Source: Sphingobacterium sp. SRCM116780
GTDB taxonomy: Bacteria; Bacteroidota; Bacteroidia; Sphingobacteriales; Sphingobacteriaceae
Direction: 5' to 3'
DNA: 64,000 nt
NCBI RefSeq assembly: GCF_021442025.1
Contig: NZ_CP090446.1
Location: forward strand, 2,170,001 to 2,234,000
In this document: piece by piece, positions 7,685-17,354 of the stretch
Numbering within the stretch: the first letter of the stretch is position 1
Layout: every line of letters begins with the position of its first letter
Notes under the pieces: generated by a model
What the model was told of the DNA's origin: nothing
Seen by the model: only the letters and a program-made list of their open reading frames with translations
Database searches by the model: none
Made by a program: the position numbers and the translations under genes

Positions 7685-9379
7685 ATGAAGGGAAATAGTT
7701 TACGTAAAGATCCATTTTTTCATACTTTCAATAAAGAAATTACGACTATCCCATTACCTATAAATTTTACTTTTCCATTCTGCTATGAACCGCATATTTT
7801 AGCGAAAATGGCAAGTGAATCTGTTCAAAAACATATTACTACCCAACGTCAATGGCTACACAATTTTGGTTTAAACAGTCACGGTGAAGGACAATCTATC
7901 GGAAAGATGTTTGGTGTGCTGGTAGTTGAAGATCAAGAAAAGAATATTGGTTTTTTAGCTGCCTTTTCTGGAAAATTGGCGGGTAAAAATGATCATGAAT
8001 ATTTTGTACCTCCAATTTTTGATATGTTGACTGAAAATTCCTTCTTTCTTGTAGAAGAAGAAAACTTAAATAAGCTCAACAAACAAATAATTGCATTGGA
8101 GCAAAATCCACTTTTAACAAAATTGGATACCGCTTTTAAAGAAACCAAAATGGCTTTGAACTTACGTTTAGCTCAATTTAAAGAAGATTTAAAGATCCAA
8201 AAACACAACCGTAAGCAAGTAAGAGAGGAGTCGAAAAGAGCGCTATCTCAAGAGGAATACGATGTTATAGAAAAAGATTTAATTAAACAAAGTCTCCGAG
8301 ATAAACATGATTTACACATTTTTCAAAAACAAAATCAAGAGGAAATAGCAAAAGCTGAAGTTCCTCTATTAGATTATTTAAATGGTATAGCTTCATTGAA
8401 AGAAGAGCGTAAAAGACGTTCTTCGGCATTACAGCATAAATTATTCGAGCAATATAATTTTCGGAATGCCAAGGGAGAAACCGAAAATGTTATCCCAATT
8501 TTCAAAGCATTTAACAATTTACAACCACCAGCTGGTTCTGGTGAATGCGCTGCTCCTAAACTGTTACAGTATGCTTATTTGAACAAGTATAAACCACTTG
8601 CTTTAGCGGAATTTTGGTGGGGACAATCCCCTTCTGCAGAAGTAAGAAGACATCAACACTATTATCCAGCTTGTCGAAACAAATGTGAGCCTATTTTAGG
8701 ATTTATGTTACAGGGTTTAGCTATAGATGAGAACCCGATGTTACAAAGTCCTGATGATACGATAGAAATTCCTATTATTTATGAAGATGAAAGCCTATTG
8801 GTCATTAATAAACCCGAAGAGTTTTTATCAGTTCCTGGCATTCATATACAAGACTCTGTATATACAAGGATGTTAAATAAATATCCCGATGCTGGTCCTT
8901 TAATTGTTCACCGGTTGGATATGTCTACTTCAGGAATTTTAGTACTGGCGAAGAACAAAGAAGTGCATAAGGCATTACAAAGTCAATTCATTAACCATCG
9001 TGTTGTTAAATACTATATCGCATTGTTAGACGGTATCATTAAAGAGGAGTTTGGAGAAATATCATTACCTCTTCACGTGGATCTGGATGATCGACCTCGT
9101 CAATTGGTCTGTTATGATTATGGTAAAAAAGCAATTACAAAATGGGAGAAGCTGAGCGTTGAAGATGGAAAGACCAGAATAAAATATTTTCCCGTCACAG
9201 GAAGAACACATCAATTACGGGTGCATTCCGCTCATCCAAATGGTATGAACTGTCCAATCGTTGGAGATGACTTATATGGCCAAAAGTCTAATCGACTACA
9301 TTTACACGCCGCTTATATTGAATTTAACCATCCTGTATCAAACGAACGAATAAGTTTTACAGTAAATCCAAAATTTTAG
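7685..9379 (+). CDS. RluA-family pseudouridine synthase with long N-terminal region
   Basis: 564 residues, more than twice E. coli RluA. The catalytic domain is the C-terminal third: 'ESLLVINKPEEFLSVPG', then 'VHRLDMSTSGILVLAKN' with the catalytic aspartate at about D412, then 'GRTHQLRVHSAHP'. The first 360 residues are not catalytic; they contain a charged stretch at about 140-260 that looks like a coiled coil and a Cys/Trp-containing part near 280-340. RluA enzymes isomerise uridine in 23S rRNA and tRNA; this long form is probably the tRNA U32/23S U746 type, but the target is inferred. Confidence 0.88.
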   Translation: MKGNSLRKDPFFHTFNKEITTIPLPINFTFPFCYEPHILAKMASESVQKHITTQRQWLHNFGLNSHGEGQSIGKMFGVLVVEDQEKNIGFLAAFSGKLAGKNDHEYFVPPIFDMLTENSFFLVEEENLNKLNKQIIALEQNPLLTKLDTAFKETKMALNLRLAQFKEDLKIQKHNRKQVREESKRALSQEEYDVIEKDLIKQSLRDKHDLHIFQKQNQEEIAKAEVPLLDYLNGIASLKEERKRRSSALQHKLFEQYNFRNAKGETENVIPIFKAFNNLQPPAGSGECAAPKLLQYAYLNKYKPLALAEFWWGQSPSAEVRRHQHYYPACRNKCEPILGFMLQGLAIDENPMLQSPDDTIEIPIIYEDESLLVINKPEEFLSVPGIHIQDSVYTRMLNKYPDAGPLIVHRLDMSTSGILVLAKNKEVHKALQSQFINHRVVKYYIALLDGIIKEEFGEISLPLHVDLDDRPRQLVCYDYGKKAITKWEKLSVEDGKTRIKYFPVTGRTHQLRVHSAHPNGMNCPIVGDDLYGQKSNRLHLHAAYIEFNHPVSNERISFTVNPKF

Positions 9380-9692
9380 AGATTAATGATAGGATTGACC
9401 TTTTCATTACAATAGTCAATACAGAAAGAGGCTATTTCTTTCAAGAATAATCATAAACAAGTAAAATTACAGTCAGTTAATTATGACATTTAAACAAAAC
9501 AACTGTTTATCAGCATATTAAAATTTCATCACATCTAAATTTCTTCATTAAATAACTGGAAGTATTTTATTAATTCTATATTTTTTATTTCTTTTGCATA
9601 CAAATATTAGAACATTTAAGTTAAAAAGTCAAAAATTAAGATTATGTTACAACACATATCTATAATGGAGACGAAACAAATGTAAAGAAATC
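9380..9692. other. AT-rich gap before the DUF5686 gene
   Basis: 313 bases without a convincing frame, tRNA or hairpin. A near match to the -7 box (TTCTTTTG, one mismatch) lies around 9591-9598 and could serve the next gene. Nothing else is recognisable. Confidence 0.4.
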
Positions 9693-12284
9693 ATGGAATA
9701 TCAACATTCTAGCAATAATAGTTTAAAATCTTTTTTTATACTCTTCTCATTTTTGTTTTTGAGTATGACCACTGCATTCGGTCAGCTCAAATCAGTACAG
9801 GGTATTGTAAAAGACAGTAAGACGAAAGAGCCTATCGCCTATGCTACTGTAGCTGTTGTAGGTGCTCCTGCATCGCCAGGTAGTGCCACTTCTACGCAAG
9901 AGTCAGGTCGGTTTTCATTAAAGTTTCCAACGAATTATACGAAAATTCGTGTTTCTAGTATTGGATATGACAATAAAGATGTATTTGTTACGAATGATGA
10001 ATCGCAACAAATTGAAATTTTGATGGATAGTCAAGATAATACGCTTGAAGAAGTTGTTGTAAAAGCTAAAAAGAGAAAATACTCAAATAAAGAGAACCCT
10101 GCTGTTGCACTCATTAGAAAAGTAATTGAAAATAAAAGTAAGAATAGATTAGAAGGCCAGCAATATGCTCAATATGATCAATATGAGAAAATTTCATTGG
10201 GACTTAGTAATCTTTCTGAAAAATTTGTGAATAAAAAAATATTCAAAAATTATCAATTCCTTTTTGAGGTAAATGATTCTGCAAAAACGGCTAATAAATA
10301 TCTTTTACCCGCTTTTATTGAAGAAAAATTATCAAAAGTTTATTACCGAAAAGATCCAAAAAAGACAAAACAATATATTCTTGGTGAACAAAGAGCACAA
10401 TTTGATCCAAAATTTATTGATAATGATGGGTTGAGTTCGTATTTTAATAAGTTATACGAACAAGTTGATATTTATGATAATAATATTACGTTAATCACGA
10501 ATCAATTTTTAAGTCCAATAGCAAACTCCTCACCTTCCTTCTACAAGTTTTTTATTACAGATACGATTAAAACACAACAACCTTGGTTAGTTGAACTCAG
10601 TTTTTTCCCTAGAAATAAAGCTGACATGTTATTCAAGGGGCAATTGTATATTACGTTAGATGGTAATTATGCTGTACAGGCTGCTAATATGACCGTTGCA
10701 GACGATATCAACTTGAACTTTGTGAGAGATATGGATATCGCATTAAAATTTGAAAGGGATGACAATAAAAGATTCTATTTAAGTCAAAGTTCATTGGGTA
10801 TTGATTTTTCACTGACTGATAAAGGAACTGGTATCCGAGGTAATAGGACGGTAAACTATAAAAATTATCGAAGTGGACTTGTACAACCCGATAGCGTCTA
10901 TAACGGGCCAGAAACTGTTATTGCGTATACCGTAGGTGATGTTAAAGGCACTAAAAAATTATTTGAAACACAACGTCAAATTCCTTTAGCTCAAAATGAA
11001 ATTAATATCTATCATAACATAGATTCATTGCAAACGATTCCTTCTTTCAAAAGTTTTATGGACATTGCTTCTTTGTTATTTTCAGGGTATAAACAGGCTG
11101 GCCCTGTAGAAATTGGCCCTGTCAATACTTTTTATAGCTTTAATCCAGTTGAAGGATTTAGATTACGCGTGGGTGGTCGTACAACAGAAGCATTGAGTAA
11201 AAGATTTTATGCGGAAACGTATGCTGCTTACGGGTTTAAAGATGAAAAGTGGAAATATTTTTTAAGCGGAGCATATGCTTTTAATAATAAATCGGTCTAT
11301 TCTTTTCCACAGCATTATATCCGAGCATCATTTCAACGAGACACTAAGATTCCTGGACAATCTTTGGAATTTGTACAAGAAGATAATTTCTTGTTATCAT
11401 TTAAACGTGGAGAGAATGAGAGCTATATTTATAATGATGTATATCGTTTGGATTATCGTAAAGAATTTGATAATCATTTAAGTATTGGTTTAGGATTCAA
11501 TGCGACAAAACAAAGCCCAGCAGGTACATTAACTTATCAGATGCTGGATGAAAATGGACAGTCCAAACTATTTAATGAAATTAATTCAACAGAGTTGTCT
11601 CTAAATGTGCGATATGCTCCTCATGAGCAGTTCTATCAAGGAAAAGTATACCGTACCCCAATTTTCAATCCGTATCCAATCTTTAATTTCAACTATACAG
11701 CTGGATTAAAAGATGTATTTAAGGGAGAATATAGCTACCATAATTTTAATATTGGTGCTTTCAAAAGATTCTATTTAAGTCAATTAGGTTATGCTGACGT
11801 TAATGTTGAAGGTACTTATATCGCAGGTAAAGAAATACCGTTTCCTTTCTTAACTATCCATAGAGCCAATCAGACGTATGCTTATCAATTGAATTCCTAT
11901 AACTTGATGAACTTCTTAGAGTTTGTGAGTGATCATCACGCCTCTTTAAATATACAATATTACATGAATGGCTTTTTGTTGAACAAGATTCCTTTAATTA
12001 AGAAATTAAAACTTCGCGAAGTATTTAGTTTTAAAGCTGTCTATGGTGGTCTTAGAGATGAGAACAATCCCGATTATACCAATAAGGTATTTCAATTTCA
12101 AAAAAATGCTGACAATGTACAGTCTTCTTATACATTTGGTTCAGACCCTTACATGGAGGCTAGTGTTGGGTTATCCAACATTTTCAAGGTTCTTCGTGTG
12201 GATTATGTGAGGAGATTAAATTATTTGGATCATCCAGGTGTTCCGAAATCAGGAATAAGAGCACGTGTCAAGTTTGATTTTTAA
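9693..12284 (+). CDS. DUF5686 outer-membrane protein with carboxypeptidase-regulatory-like domain
   Basis: 863 residues. A signal peptide (about residues 14-30, ending AFGQ) is followed by a carboxypeptidase-regulatory-like beta sandwich ('VQGIVKDSKTKEPIAYATV' to 'IEILMD'), the link 'LEEVVVKAKK', then a long DUF5686 region whose last 400 residues alternate aromatic and polar residues as in a beta barrel and end in Phe ('RARVKFDF'). The layout resembles TonB-dependent receptors, but no plug domain is seen. The function of DUF5686 is unknown; outer-membrane location is inferred. The gene stands alone and ends in a shared terminator. Confidence 0.85.
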   Translation: MEYQHSSNNSLKSFFILFSFLFLSMTTAFGQLKSVQGIVKDSKTKEPIAYATVAVVGAPASPGSATSTQESGRFSLKFPTNYTKIRVSSIGYDNKDVFVTNDESQQIEILMDSQDNTLEEVVVKAKKRKYSNKENPAVALIRKVIENKSKNRLEGQQYAQYDQYEKISLGLSNLSEKFVNKKIFKNYQFLFEVNDSAKTANKYLLPAFIEEKLSKVYYRKDPKKTKQYILGEQRAQFDPKFIDNDGLSSYFNKLYEQVDIYDNNITLITNQFLSPIANSSPSFYKFFITDTIKTQQPWLVELSFFPRNKADMLFKGQLYITLDGNYAVQAANMTVADDINLNFVRDMDIALKFERDDNKRFYLSQSSLGIDFSLTDKGTGIRGNRTVNYKNYRSGLVQPDSVYNGPETVIAYTVGDVKGTKKLFETQRQIPLAQNEINIYHNIDSLQTIPSFKSFMDIASLLFSGYKQAGPVEIGPVNTFYSFNPVEGFRLRVGGRTTEALSKRFYAETYAAYGFKDEKWKYFLSGAYAFNNKSVYSFPQHYIRASFQRDTKIPGQSLEFVQEDNFLLSFKRGENESYIYNDVYRLDYRKEFDNHLSIGLGFNATKQSPAGTLTYQMLDENGQSKLFNEINSTELSLNVRYAPHEQFYQGKVYRTPIFNPYPIFNFNYTAGLKDVFKGEYSYHNFNIGAFKRFYLSQLGYADVNVEGTYIAGKEIPFPFLTIHRANQTYAYQLNSYNLMNFLEFVSDHHASLNIQYYMNGFLLNKIPLIKKLKLREVFSFKAVYGGLRDENNPDYTNKVFQFQKNADNVQSSYTFGSDPYMEASVGLSNIFKVLRVDYVRRLNYLDHPGVPKSGIRARVKFDF

Positions 12285-12298
12285 AGAATAGATGAAAC

Positions 12299-12334
12299 AA
12301 AAAAGGCTTTCTAAATACATAGAAAGCCTTTTTT
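12299..12334. terminator. bidirectional terminator
   Basis: AAAAAAGGCTTTCTA (12299-12313) pairs exactly with 12320-12334 around a 6-base loop. A and T tracts at the two sides serve both converging genes. Confidence 0.9.
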
Positions 12335-12336
12335 AT

Positions 12337-12966
12337 TTATTTACCAGTCAATGCGCCAATGAATAATGGTCTAAATTTAGGATCTTTCTCAGAAAATTCA
12401 ACTGATCTTTTGTACGTATCAACACTAAAAAACATTTCAGCAGGAGTTCCTGAACTATTATCTAAAAACAATTTGAAACTATAGGTTGCAGTTTTGTCCA
12501 AATCAACATTCACTTTATTAGAAGAGAATACATTTGGAAGAAGTGTTGCAGATGTAAAGGGATCTGAGGTTTTTATTTCATAAATACTTCCTAATGCCTT
12601 TATAAAAGCATCACTTTGCGCCCCCAATGAAGAAATTTTAATTTTTCCTTTTGAGAATCCTACATCATCATTAGGCTCTTCATCAATAATTCCAGCTCTA
12701 ATTTGATTTACAACTTCAATTTTAAGTCCTACTGTATCTTGATCATGTAACCCCTGTGTTGTATAAATATGACTAGAGTCTGTTTTTACATCGTCAACGA
12801 TACGTAAAAACAAATGTTTATTATTCGTGACAGGACCTTTAAGCGTCAGCTGTACAAGGGGTTTATTCGATTTTGATTTCTCTCCTTTTTGATCTTGGCT
12901 AGTATTACCACATGCCGTAGCAAATACTAAAGCTGATAAAACAGCAAATTGACTAATTTTTCTCAT
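12337..12966 (-). CDS. hypothetical lipoprotein
   Basis: 209 residues; signal peptide and lipobox 'VFATAC', then a polar Ser/Lys linker (about 20-35). The rest looks like beta strands ('LVQLTLKGPV', 'KHLFLRIVDD', 'ATYSFKLFLD'), consistent with an extracytoplasmic sandwich fold. I do not recognise the family. The only close gene is the oxidoreductase fusion 88 bases upstream on the same strand. Confidence 0.75.
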   Translation of the reverse strand: MRKISQFAVLSALVFATACGNTSQDQKGEKSKSNKPLVQLTLKGPVTNNKHLFLRIVDDVKTDSSHIYTTQGLHDQDTVGLKIEVVNQIRAGIIDEEPNDDVGFSKGKIKISSLGAQSDAFIKALGSIYEIKTSDPFTSATLLPNVFSSNKVNVDLDKTATYSFKLFLDNSSGTPAEMFFSVDTYKRSVEFSEKDPKFRPLFIGALTGK

Positions 12967-13053
12967 CTTGTTTGTAATTATAGTTCCTCAGTAGAATTCG
13001 TTTACTAAAAATAATGATTTTTACTGATAAACAAAACAATTACCCCTTATGTT

Positions 13054-15972
13054 TTACTTTATCAAAGCATCATATAAAATTTCAACAGGATGGTAAGATT
13101 TACGCCCTACCCCGTCTTTTATTTGATGTCTGCAAGAAGTACCTGCTGCCGCAATTAAAGTTGACTCTTCTGTCTCTCGAACAGCTGGTAATAGCACTAA
13201 TTCTGCTACTTTCATAGAAACATCATAATGTTCCTTTTCATAGCCAAAAGAACCAGCCATACCGCAACATCCTGATGGAATAACTTCCACTTGATAATTC
13301 ATTGGAAAAGATAACAGCTTTTCTGTTGTCTGCATCAAGTGAAAAGCTTTTTGATAACAGTGGCCATGTAATTTTATCTTTCGACTTTCTGAACTAAATT
13401 GCTCTTGATGAATACGACCAGCTTCTATTTCTTTTAATAAGAACTCATCGAACATCAACGCATTTTTAGCAACATTTACAGCGTTTTGATACAGATCTTT
13501 GTCTACCAATGATAAATATTCATCTCTAAAAGTAATGATACCTGAAGGTTCTATCCCTAATAAAGGAGTTTCATCTGAGATAAGATCTTTTAAGAAATTG
13601 ATGTTTTTATTCGCTATTTTCTTTGCTTCCTTTACATAACCTTTAGATAAGTAAGTACGTCCGCTTTGTATATGTTTAGGAATGACAACTTCATACCCTA
13701 AAGCTGTCAACAATTTATAAGTAGTGATACCGATAGTCGTATCGTTATATTCTGTAAATTCGTCCGCAAATAAATAGACCTTTCGCTTCGCTTCACTGTT
13801 TTTTTCTTGCTTCTTAACCCATTGTGTTAAGGTGGTTCCACTGACTGTTGGCAGTGATCGTTTTGGTGCAAATCCGATCGTTTTTTTAACAAGGCCTGCT
13901 AAAAAACTATTGTTAACAACGAAATTATAAATTGGTGCAACAAGTGATCCTAATTTTTGAGATTCCGTGAAATGAGCAATTACTTGGGTTCGAAATGGAG
14001 TTCCATGTTCATCATAATAATGTTGTAAGAACTCGGCTTTCATTTTAGCGACATCTACACTTGAAGGGCATTCTGTTTTACAAGCTTTACAACTTAAACA
14101 TAAATCCATTACCTCTTTCAATTCTTCATGATCGAAACGGTTTTGTTGTGTGGAGTTTGTCAAAAACTGACGCAACATATTCGCTCTTGCTCTTGTTGTA
14201 TCTTTTTCATCTCTTGTTGCCATAAAAGATGGACACATCGTTCCTCCTGTAATTTCCGTTTTACGGCAATCACCGGAACCAGAACATTTTTCCGCTAAAC
14301 GAAGAATACTCTCCTCTTTGGAAAAATCAAAGTAAGTTTTAATTTCAGTCCTGTTGCTGTTATTATCGTAACGAAGATGTGTGTCCATAGGTGGTGTATT
14401 CACAATCTTATTTGCATTAAAAACACCTCGTGGGTCAAAAATTTCTTTTACTTCTTCCAATAATGTATATACTTTTCTACCCAATACTTTTTTAATAAAC
14501 TCACCTCTCAAGCGTCCATCTCCATGTTCACCGCTCAATGAACCATTATATTTCAGTACTAAGTCGGTTGTCTTTTCTAAAATAGACCGAAAAGTTTTAA
14601 TCCCTTCTTCGCTTTTTAAATTCACAAAAGGTTCTATATGCAACTCTCCAGCACCAGCGTGTGCATAATAAGATGCATGTACGCCCTCTTCCATCAATAA
14701 GTTTTGAACGTCATTGACATATGCGGGTAGGTCTTCAGGTGAAACAGCACAATCTTCTATTAAATTGACTGGTTGACTATCACCAGGGAGATTACGGATC
14801 AAACCAAGCCCTGCTTTACGAACATCCCACACCAAATCGGTTTGATCTCCTGTAATAAAAGGATAGGCATAACCTAAATTTTTATTCATTAGATCGGCTT
14901 TTAAAGTCATTGCTTTTGCTTCTACTTCCGCGGCAGTATCCCCTCTAAATTCAACGATTAAAAGTGCCTTAGGATCTCCTTCTATAAAAAACCGATTATA
15001 TTGATAGGTTGGATGTCCTACTGTGAAATCCATGATGTACTTATCGACCAACTCTGAGGCCTCTGGTTGATGTGATAGCGCAACAACATTGGCATGCATA
15101 CACTCAATCATATCATCAAAATGAATGCATAAAAGTCCTAGTTCTGGAGGTGGTAATGGTCGTAAGTGTAATTTTGCTTCTGTAACAATTGCAAGTGTCC
15201 CTTCTGATCCTGCTAACAGACGACACATATTAAAAGGATGTGATTTATCTGAAACCATATCCAAAGCATAACCTGTATTTCTTCTCGTAATGGAACGCTT
15301 CGGATACCCCTCTTCTATCGCTTTAATATTTTCTTCTTTAGTCAATAACTCATTGAATTGACGATAGATTGTTCCTTCTCGATCTTTTTGGATTAACTTT
15401 TTAAAGTAAGATCCTTCGTCTAATTGTTCGAAGATTACTTCGGATTGATCATCCAAAATGACCTTGGCTGAAATTAAATTTTGACGTGTATCTCCCCAAA
15501 CAATAGAATGTAAACCTGATGAGTTATTTCCAATCATTCCACCAACCATGGCTCTATTTGCTGTTGAAGTTTCTGGCCCAAACATCAAACCAAATGATTT
15601 GAGATAATGATTCAAATCATCTCGAATAACTCCTGGTTGTACGCTTACCCAACGCTCTTCAACATTCAGTTCGATAATTTTATTGAAGTTTTTGGAAATA
15701 TCCATAATAATACCATTTCCGACAACCTGCCCCGCTAATGATGTACCCGCTGTACGTGGAATAATTGTCACAGCAGATGCAACAGCAAATTGAAGTAATT
15801 TTTTAATATCTTCAATATTCTTGGGAATGGCAACCGCCAAAGGCATTTCCTGATAGACAGAAGCATCTGTTGAATAGGCTAGGCGTACCATATGATGTTG
15901 TGATGAGTCATTATAGTAAAGTTCACCTACAAAAGATCGTGCTAGTTCATCTAAAGAAATATTATCGCTCAC
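13054..15972 (-). CDS. FAD-linked oxidase fused to iron-sulfur/CCG-domain protein (GlcD-GlcF type)
   Basis: 972 residues in one chain. Residues 45-240 are an FAD-binding type 4 domain ('IPRTAGTSLAGQVVGNG', 'GGMIGNNSSG'). The FAD-linked oxidase C-domain follows to about 530 ('GAGELHIEPF', 'SGEHGDGRLRG'). Then come ferredoxin-like cysteines ('CSGSGDC' and 'CLSCKACKTECP') and a CCG domain ('HGHCYQKA', 'SGCCGMAGSFGYE'). The build equals E. coli YdiJ and fused D-lactate or D-2-hydroxyglutarate dehydrogenases, which pass electrons from a 2-hydroxy acid via FAD to Fe-S clusters. The exact substrate cannot be read from sequence. It has its own promoter box. Confidence 0.88.
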   Translation of the reverse strand: MSDNISLDELARSFVGELYYNDSSQHHMVRLAYSTDASVYQEMPLAVAIPKNIEDIKKLLQFAVASAVTIIPRTAGTSLAGQVVGNGIIMDISKNFNKIIELNVEERWVSVQPGVIRDDLNHYLKSFGLMFGPETSTANRAMVGGMIGNNSSGLHSIVWGDTRQNLISAKVILDDQSEVIFEQLDEGSYFKKLIQKDREGTIYRQFNELLTKEENIKAIEEGYPKRSITRRNTGYALDMVSDKSHPFNMCRLLAGSEGTLAIVTEAKLHLRPLPPPELGLLCIHFDDMIECMHANVVALSHQPEASELVDKYIMDFTVGHPTYQYNRFFIEGDPKALLIVEFRGDTAAEVEAKAMTLKADLMNKNLGYAYPFITGDQTDLVWDVRKAGLGLIRNLPGDSQPVNLIEDCAVSPEDLPAYVNDVQNLLMEEGVHASYYAHAGAGELHIEPFVNLKSEEGIKTFRSILEKTTDLVLKYNGSLSGEHGDGRLRGEFIKKVLGRKVYTLLEEVKEIFDPRGVFNANKIVNTPPMDTHLRYDNNSNRTEIKTYFDFSKEESILRLAEKCSGSGDCRKTEITGGTMCPSFMATRDEKDTTRARANMLRQFLTNSTQQNRFDHEELKEVMDLCLSCKACKTECPSSVDVAKMKAEFLQHYYDEHGTPFRTQVIAHFTESQKLGSLVAPIYNFVVNNSFLAGLVKKTIGFAPKRSLPTVSGTTLTQWVKKQEKNSEAKRKVYLFADEFTEYNDTTIGITTYKLLTALGYEVVIPKHIQSGRTYLSKGYVKEAKKIANKNINFLKDLISDETPLLGIEPSGIITFRDEYLSLVDKDLYQNAVNVAKNALMFDEFLLKEIEAGRIHQEQFSSESRKIKLHGHCYQKAFHLMQTTEKLLSFPMNYQVEVIPSGCCGMAGSFGYEKEHYDVSMKVAELVLLPAVRETEESTLIAAAGTSCRHQIKDGVGRKSYHPVEILYDALIK

Positions 15973-15994
15973 AGTTTATGTATTTTATTATAAA

Positions 15995-16002
15995 CAAATC
16001 TA
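15995..16002 (-). promoter_or_regulatory. -7 promoter box for the FAD/Fe-S fusion gene
   Basis: On the minus strand TAGATTTG, an exact TAnnTTTG match, 22 bases before the start at 15972. Confidence 0.55.
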
Positions 16003-16108
16003 ACTAATTTAAAGAATCAAAAAAATCAATATTGCAAGAAATTGAAAAATATCTCAAAAACATGCATAAAAACGCATTTATTTAATTCTTGATTATATGA
16101 ATAAGCTG

Positions 16109-16116
16109 TATTTTTG
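16109..16116 (+). promoter_or_regulatory. -7 promoter box for the FUSC-like gene
   Basis: TATTTTTG with a possible -33 TTG at 16089-16091 (17-base spacer); 22 bases before the ATG. Confidence 0.6.
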
Positions 16117-16138
16117 CGGAACATTACTTTGATTAAAA

Positions 16139-16657
16139 ATGCGAAAAACTCTTTTAAGGTATAGCTTACACTCCGATTTTATCATTTATTTAATCCGTAT
16201 TTTAATTGGATTCTCCATTGGCTACTTTCTATATATCAAATTCCCTCAATATTCAGCTACTTGGGCTTTAATATCAATCGTATTGGTTATTTCTCCAGAT
16301 GATAAAGAAGCAACAAAAATTGCTATTGATAGAACAAAGTCAAATTTAATTGGATCAGCTTCTGGCATCATTTTTTATTTTACAAACCTACCCCAAATGT
16401 GGTCTATGCTCTTAGGTATTATTGCATCAGTTGCTATCTGCAAGCTACTGAACATTTTGAGTGTAGCGCGTACTGCTATGGTAGCCTTAATCATTGTGGT
16501 CATACATGAACAACAACTCAAATCTTATATTGGCGCATTAGATCGATTTGCTTGTGTTACTATTGGCTGTGTTATTGGTTTACTGGTTACGTTATGTACA
16601 AGCTATTTAATCAAAAGACTCAGAGAACAATATGCACTTGAAATTCCAAAAGAATAA
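16139..16657 (+). CDS. FUSC-like integral membrane protein
   Basis: 172 residues with about five hydrophobic segments (near 15-33, 43-52, 70-85, 88-103 and 138-160). The layout, with 'YSATWALISIVLVISPD' and 'DRTKSNLIGSASG' between membrane segments, resembles the FUSC/aromatic-acid-exporter membrane half (YccS/YhfK-like). The large cytoplasmic domain of full-length exporters is absent, so it may be a minimal or partner-dependent form. Transport function is inferred. Single-gene transcript with its own promoter. Confidence 0.65.
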   Translation: MRKTLLRYSLHSDFIIYLIRILIGFSIGYFLYIKFPQYSATWALISIVLVISPDDKEATKIAIDRTKSNLIGSASGIIFYFTNLPQMWSMLLGIIASVAICKLLNILSVARTAMVALIIVVIHEQQLKSYIGALDRFACVTIGCVIGLLVTLCTSYLIKRLREQYALEIPKE

Positions 16658-16822
16658 AATTCAATGTAATAGACTTCAAACCAAAGATAATTCTAAATAC
16701 TATACAGCTCTAATAATCAATATTTTAACAATTTTAAAATCCTCACAACATATTCAAAAGCCATTTTTAAATTAGATTAACAGCATCCGACATAGAATTA
16801 TATTCTGATTTGTTAAACAAAA

Positions 16823-16854
16823 TTTGAATATAATTCGAAATTTACTTATATTTG
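16823..16854 (+). promoter_or_regulatory. full -33/-7 promoter of the Lrp-EamA pair
   Basis: TTTG at 16823-16826, a 20-base spacer, then TATATTTG at 16847-16854: the best complete Bacteroidota promoter in the window. The ATG at 16863 lies 8 bases after it, so the mRNA is nearly leaderless. Confidence 0.8.
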
Positions 16855-16862
16855 CACTCGAT

Positions 16863-17336
16863 ATGACAAAAGTAGAATATAATTTAGATCATGTAGACTA
16901 TAAAATCTTAAGTCTAATGCAGGACAATGCGCGAATTAACAATGCAGATATTGCGAGAGAATTAGGTATGGCACCATCTGCTATATTAGAGCGCGTTAAA
17001 AAGTTGGAGCAAAAGAATGTAATCCTACAGTATAATGCTAAAATTAATCCTGCCGCTATCGATCAAAAATTATTATCATTCATATTTATTAAGGCGAATG
17101 ATATTATTGGTGAACAAAAGGTTGGAATTCTTTTAGCGGAAATACCTGAAGTACAAGAAGTGCATGACATCGCTGGAGATGATGGTTATCTCATTAAAGT
17201 TAGAACAGCCGATTCTACAGCTTTGGTAGATTTAATGCGTAACACATTAGCCAAAATTGAGGGCATTATTTCTACGCGTACTACCATTGTATTACAAACG
17301 GTAAAAGAAGATCAACAATTAGTCATACCAGAATAA
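16863..17336 (+). CDS. Lrp/AsnC-family transcription regulator
   Basis: 157 residues, the standard Lrp length. The N-terminal winged helix has 'LDHVDYKILSLMQDNARI' and the recognition region 'IARELGMAPSAILERVKKLE'; the C-terminal RAM ligand-binding domain spans about 70-145 ('VQEVHDIAGDDGYLIKVRTA'). The frame is open from a TTG at 16824, but that codon lies inside the promoter, so the ATG at 16863 is the start. The gene lies 18 bases before an EamA exporter gene in the same direction. Lrp proteins often control adjacent amino-acid exporters, so it probably senses an amino acid and regulates that exporter and itself. Confidence 0.92.
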   Translation: MTKVEYNLDHVDYKILSLMQDNARINNADIARELGMAPSAILERVKKLEQKNVILQYNAKINPAAIDQKLLSFIFIKANDIIGEQKVGILLAEIPEVQEVHDIAGDDGYLIKVRTADSTALVDLMRNTLAKIEGIISTRTTIVLQTVKEDQQLVIPE

Positions 17337-17354
17337 TTAAGAAAGGAGTTTAAT

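Noticed and set aside
13014..13217. 67-codon plus-strand frame
   Set aside because: Mostly antisense to the C-terminus of the FAD/Fe-S fusion; no promoter box.
16824..16862. longer start of the Lrp gene at a TTG
   Set aside because: The codon sits inside the -33/-7 promoter, so it cannot be in the mRNA made from it.
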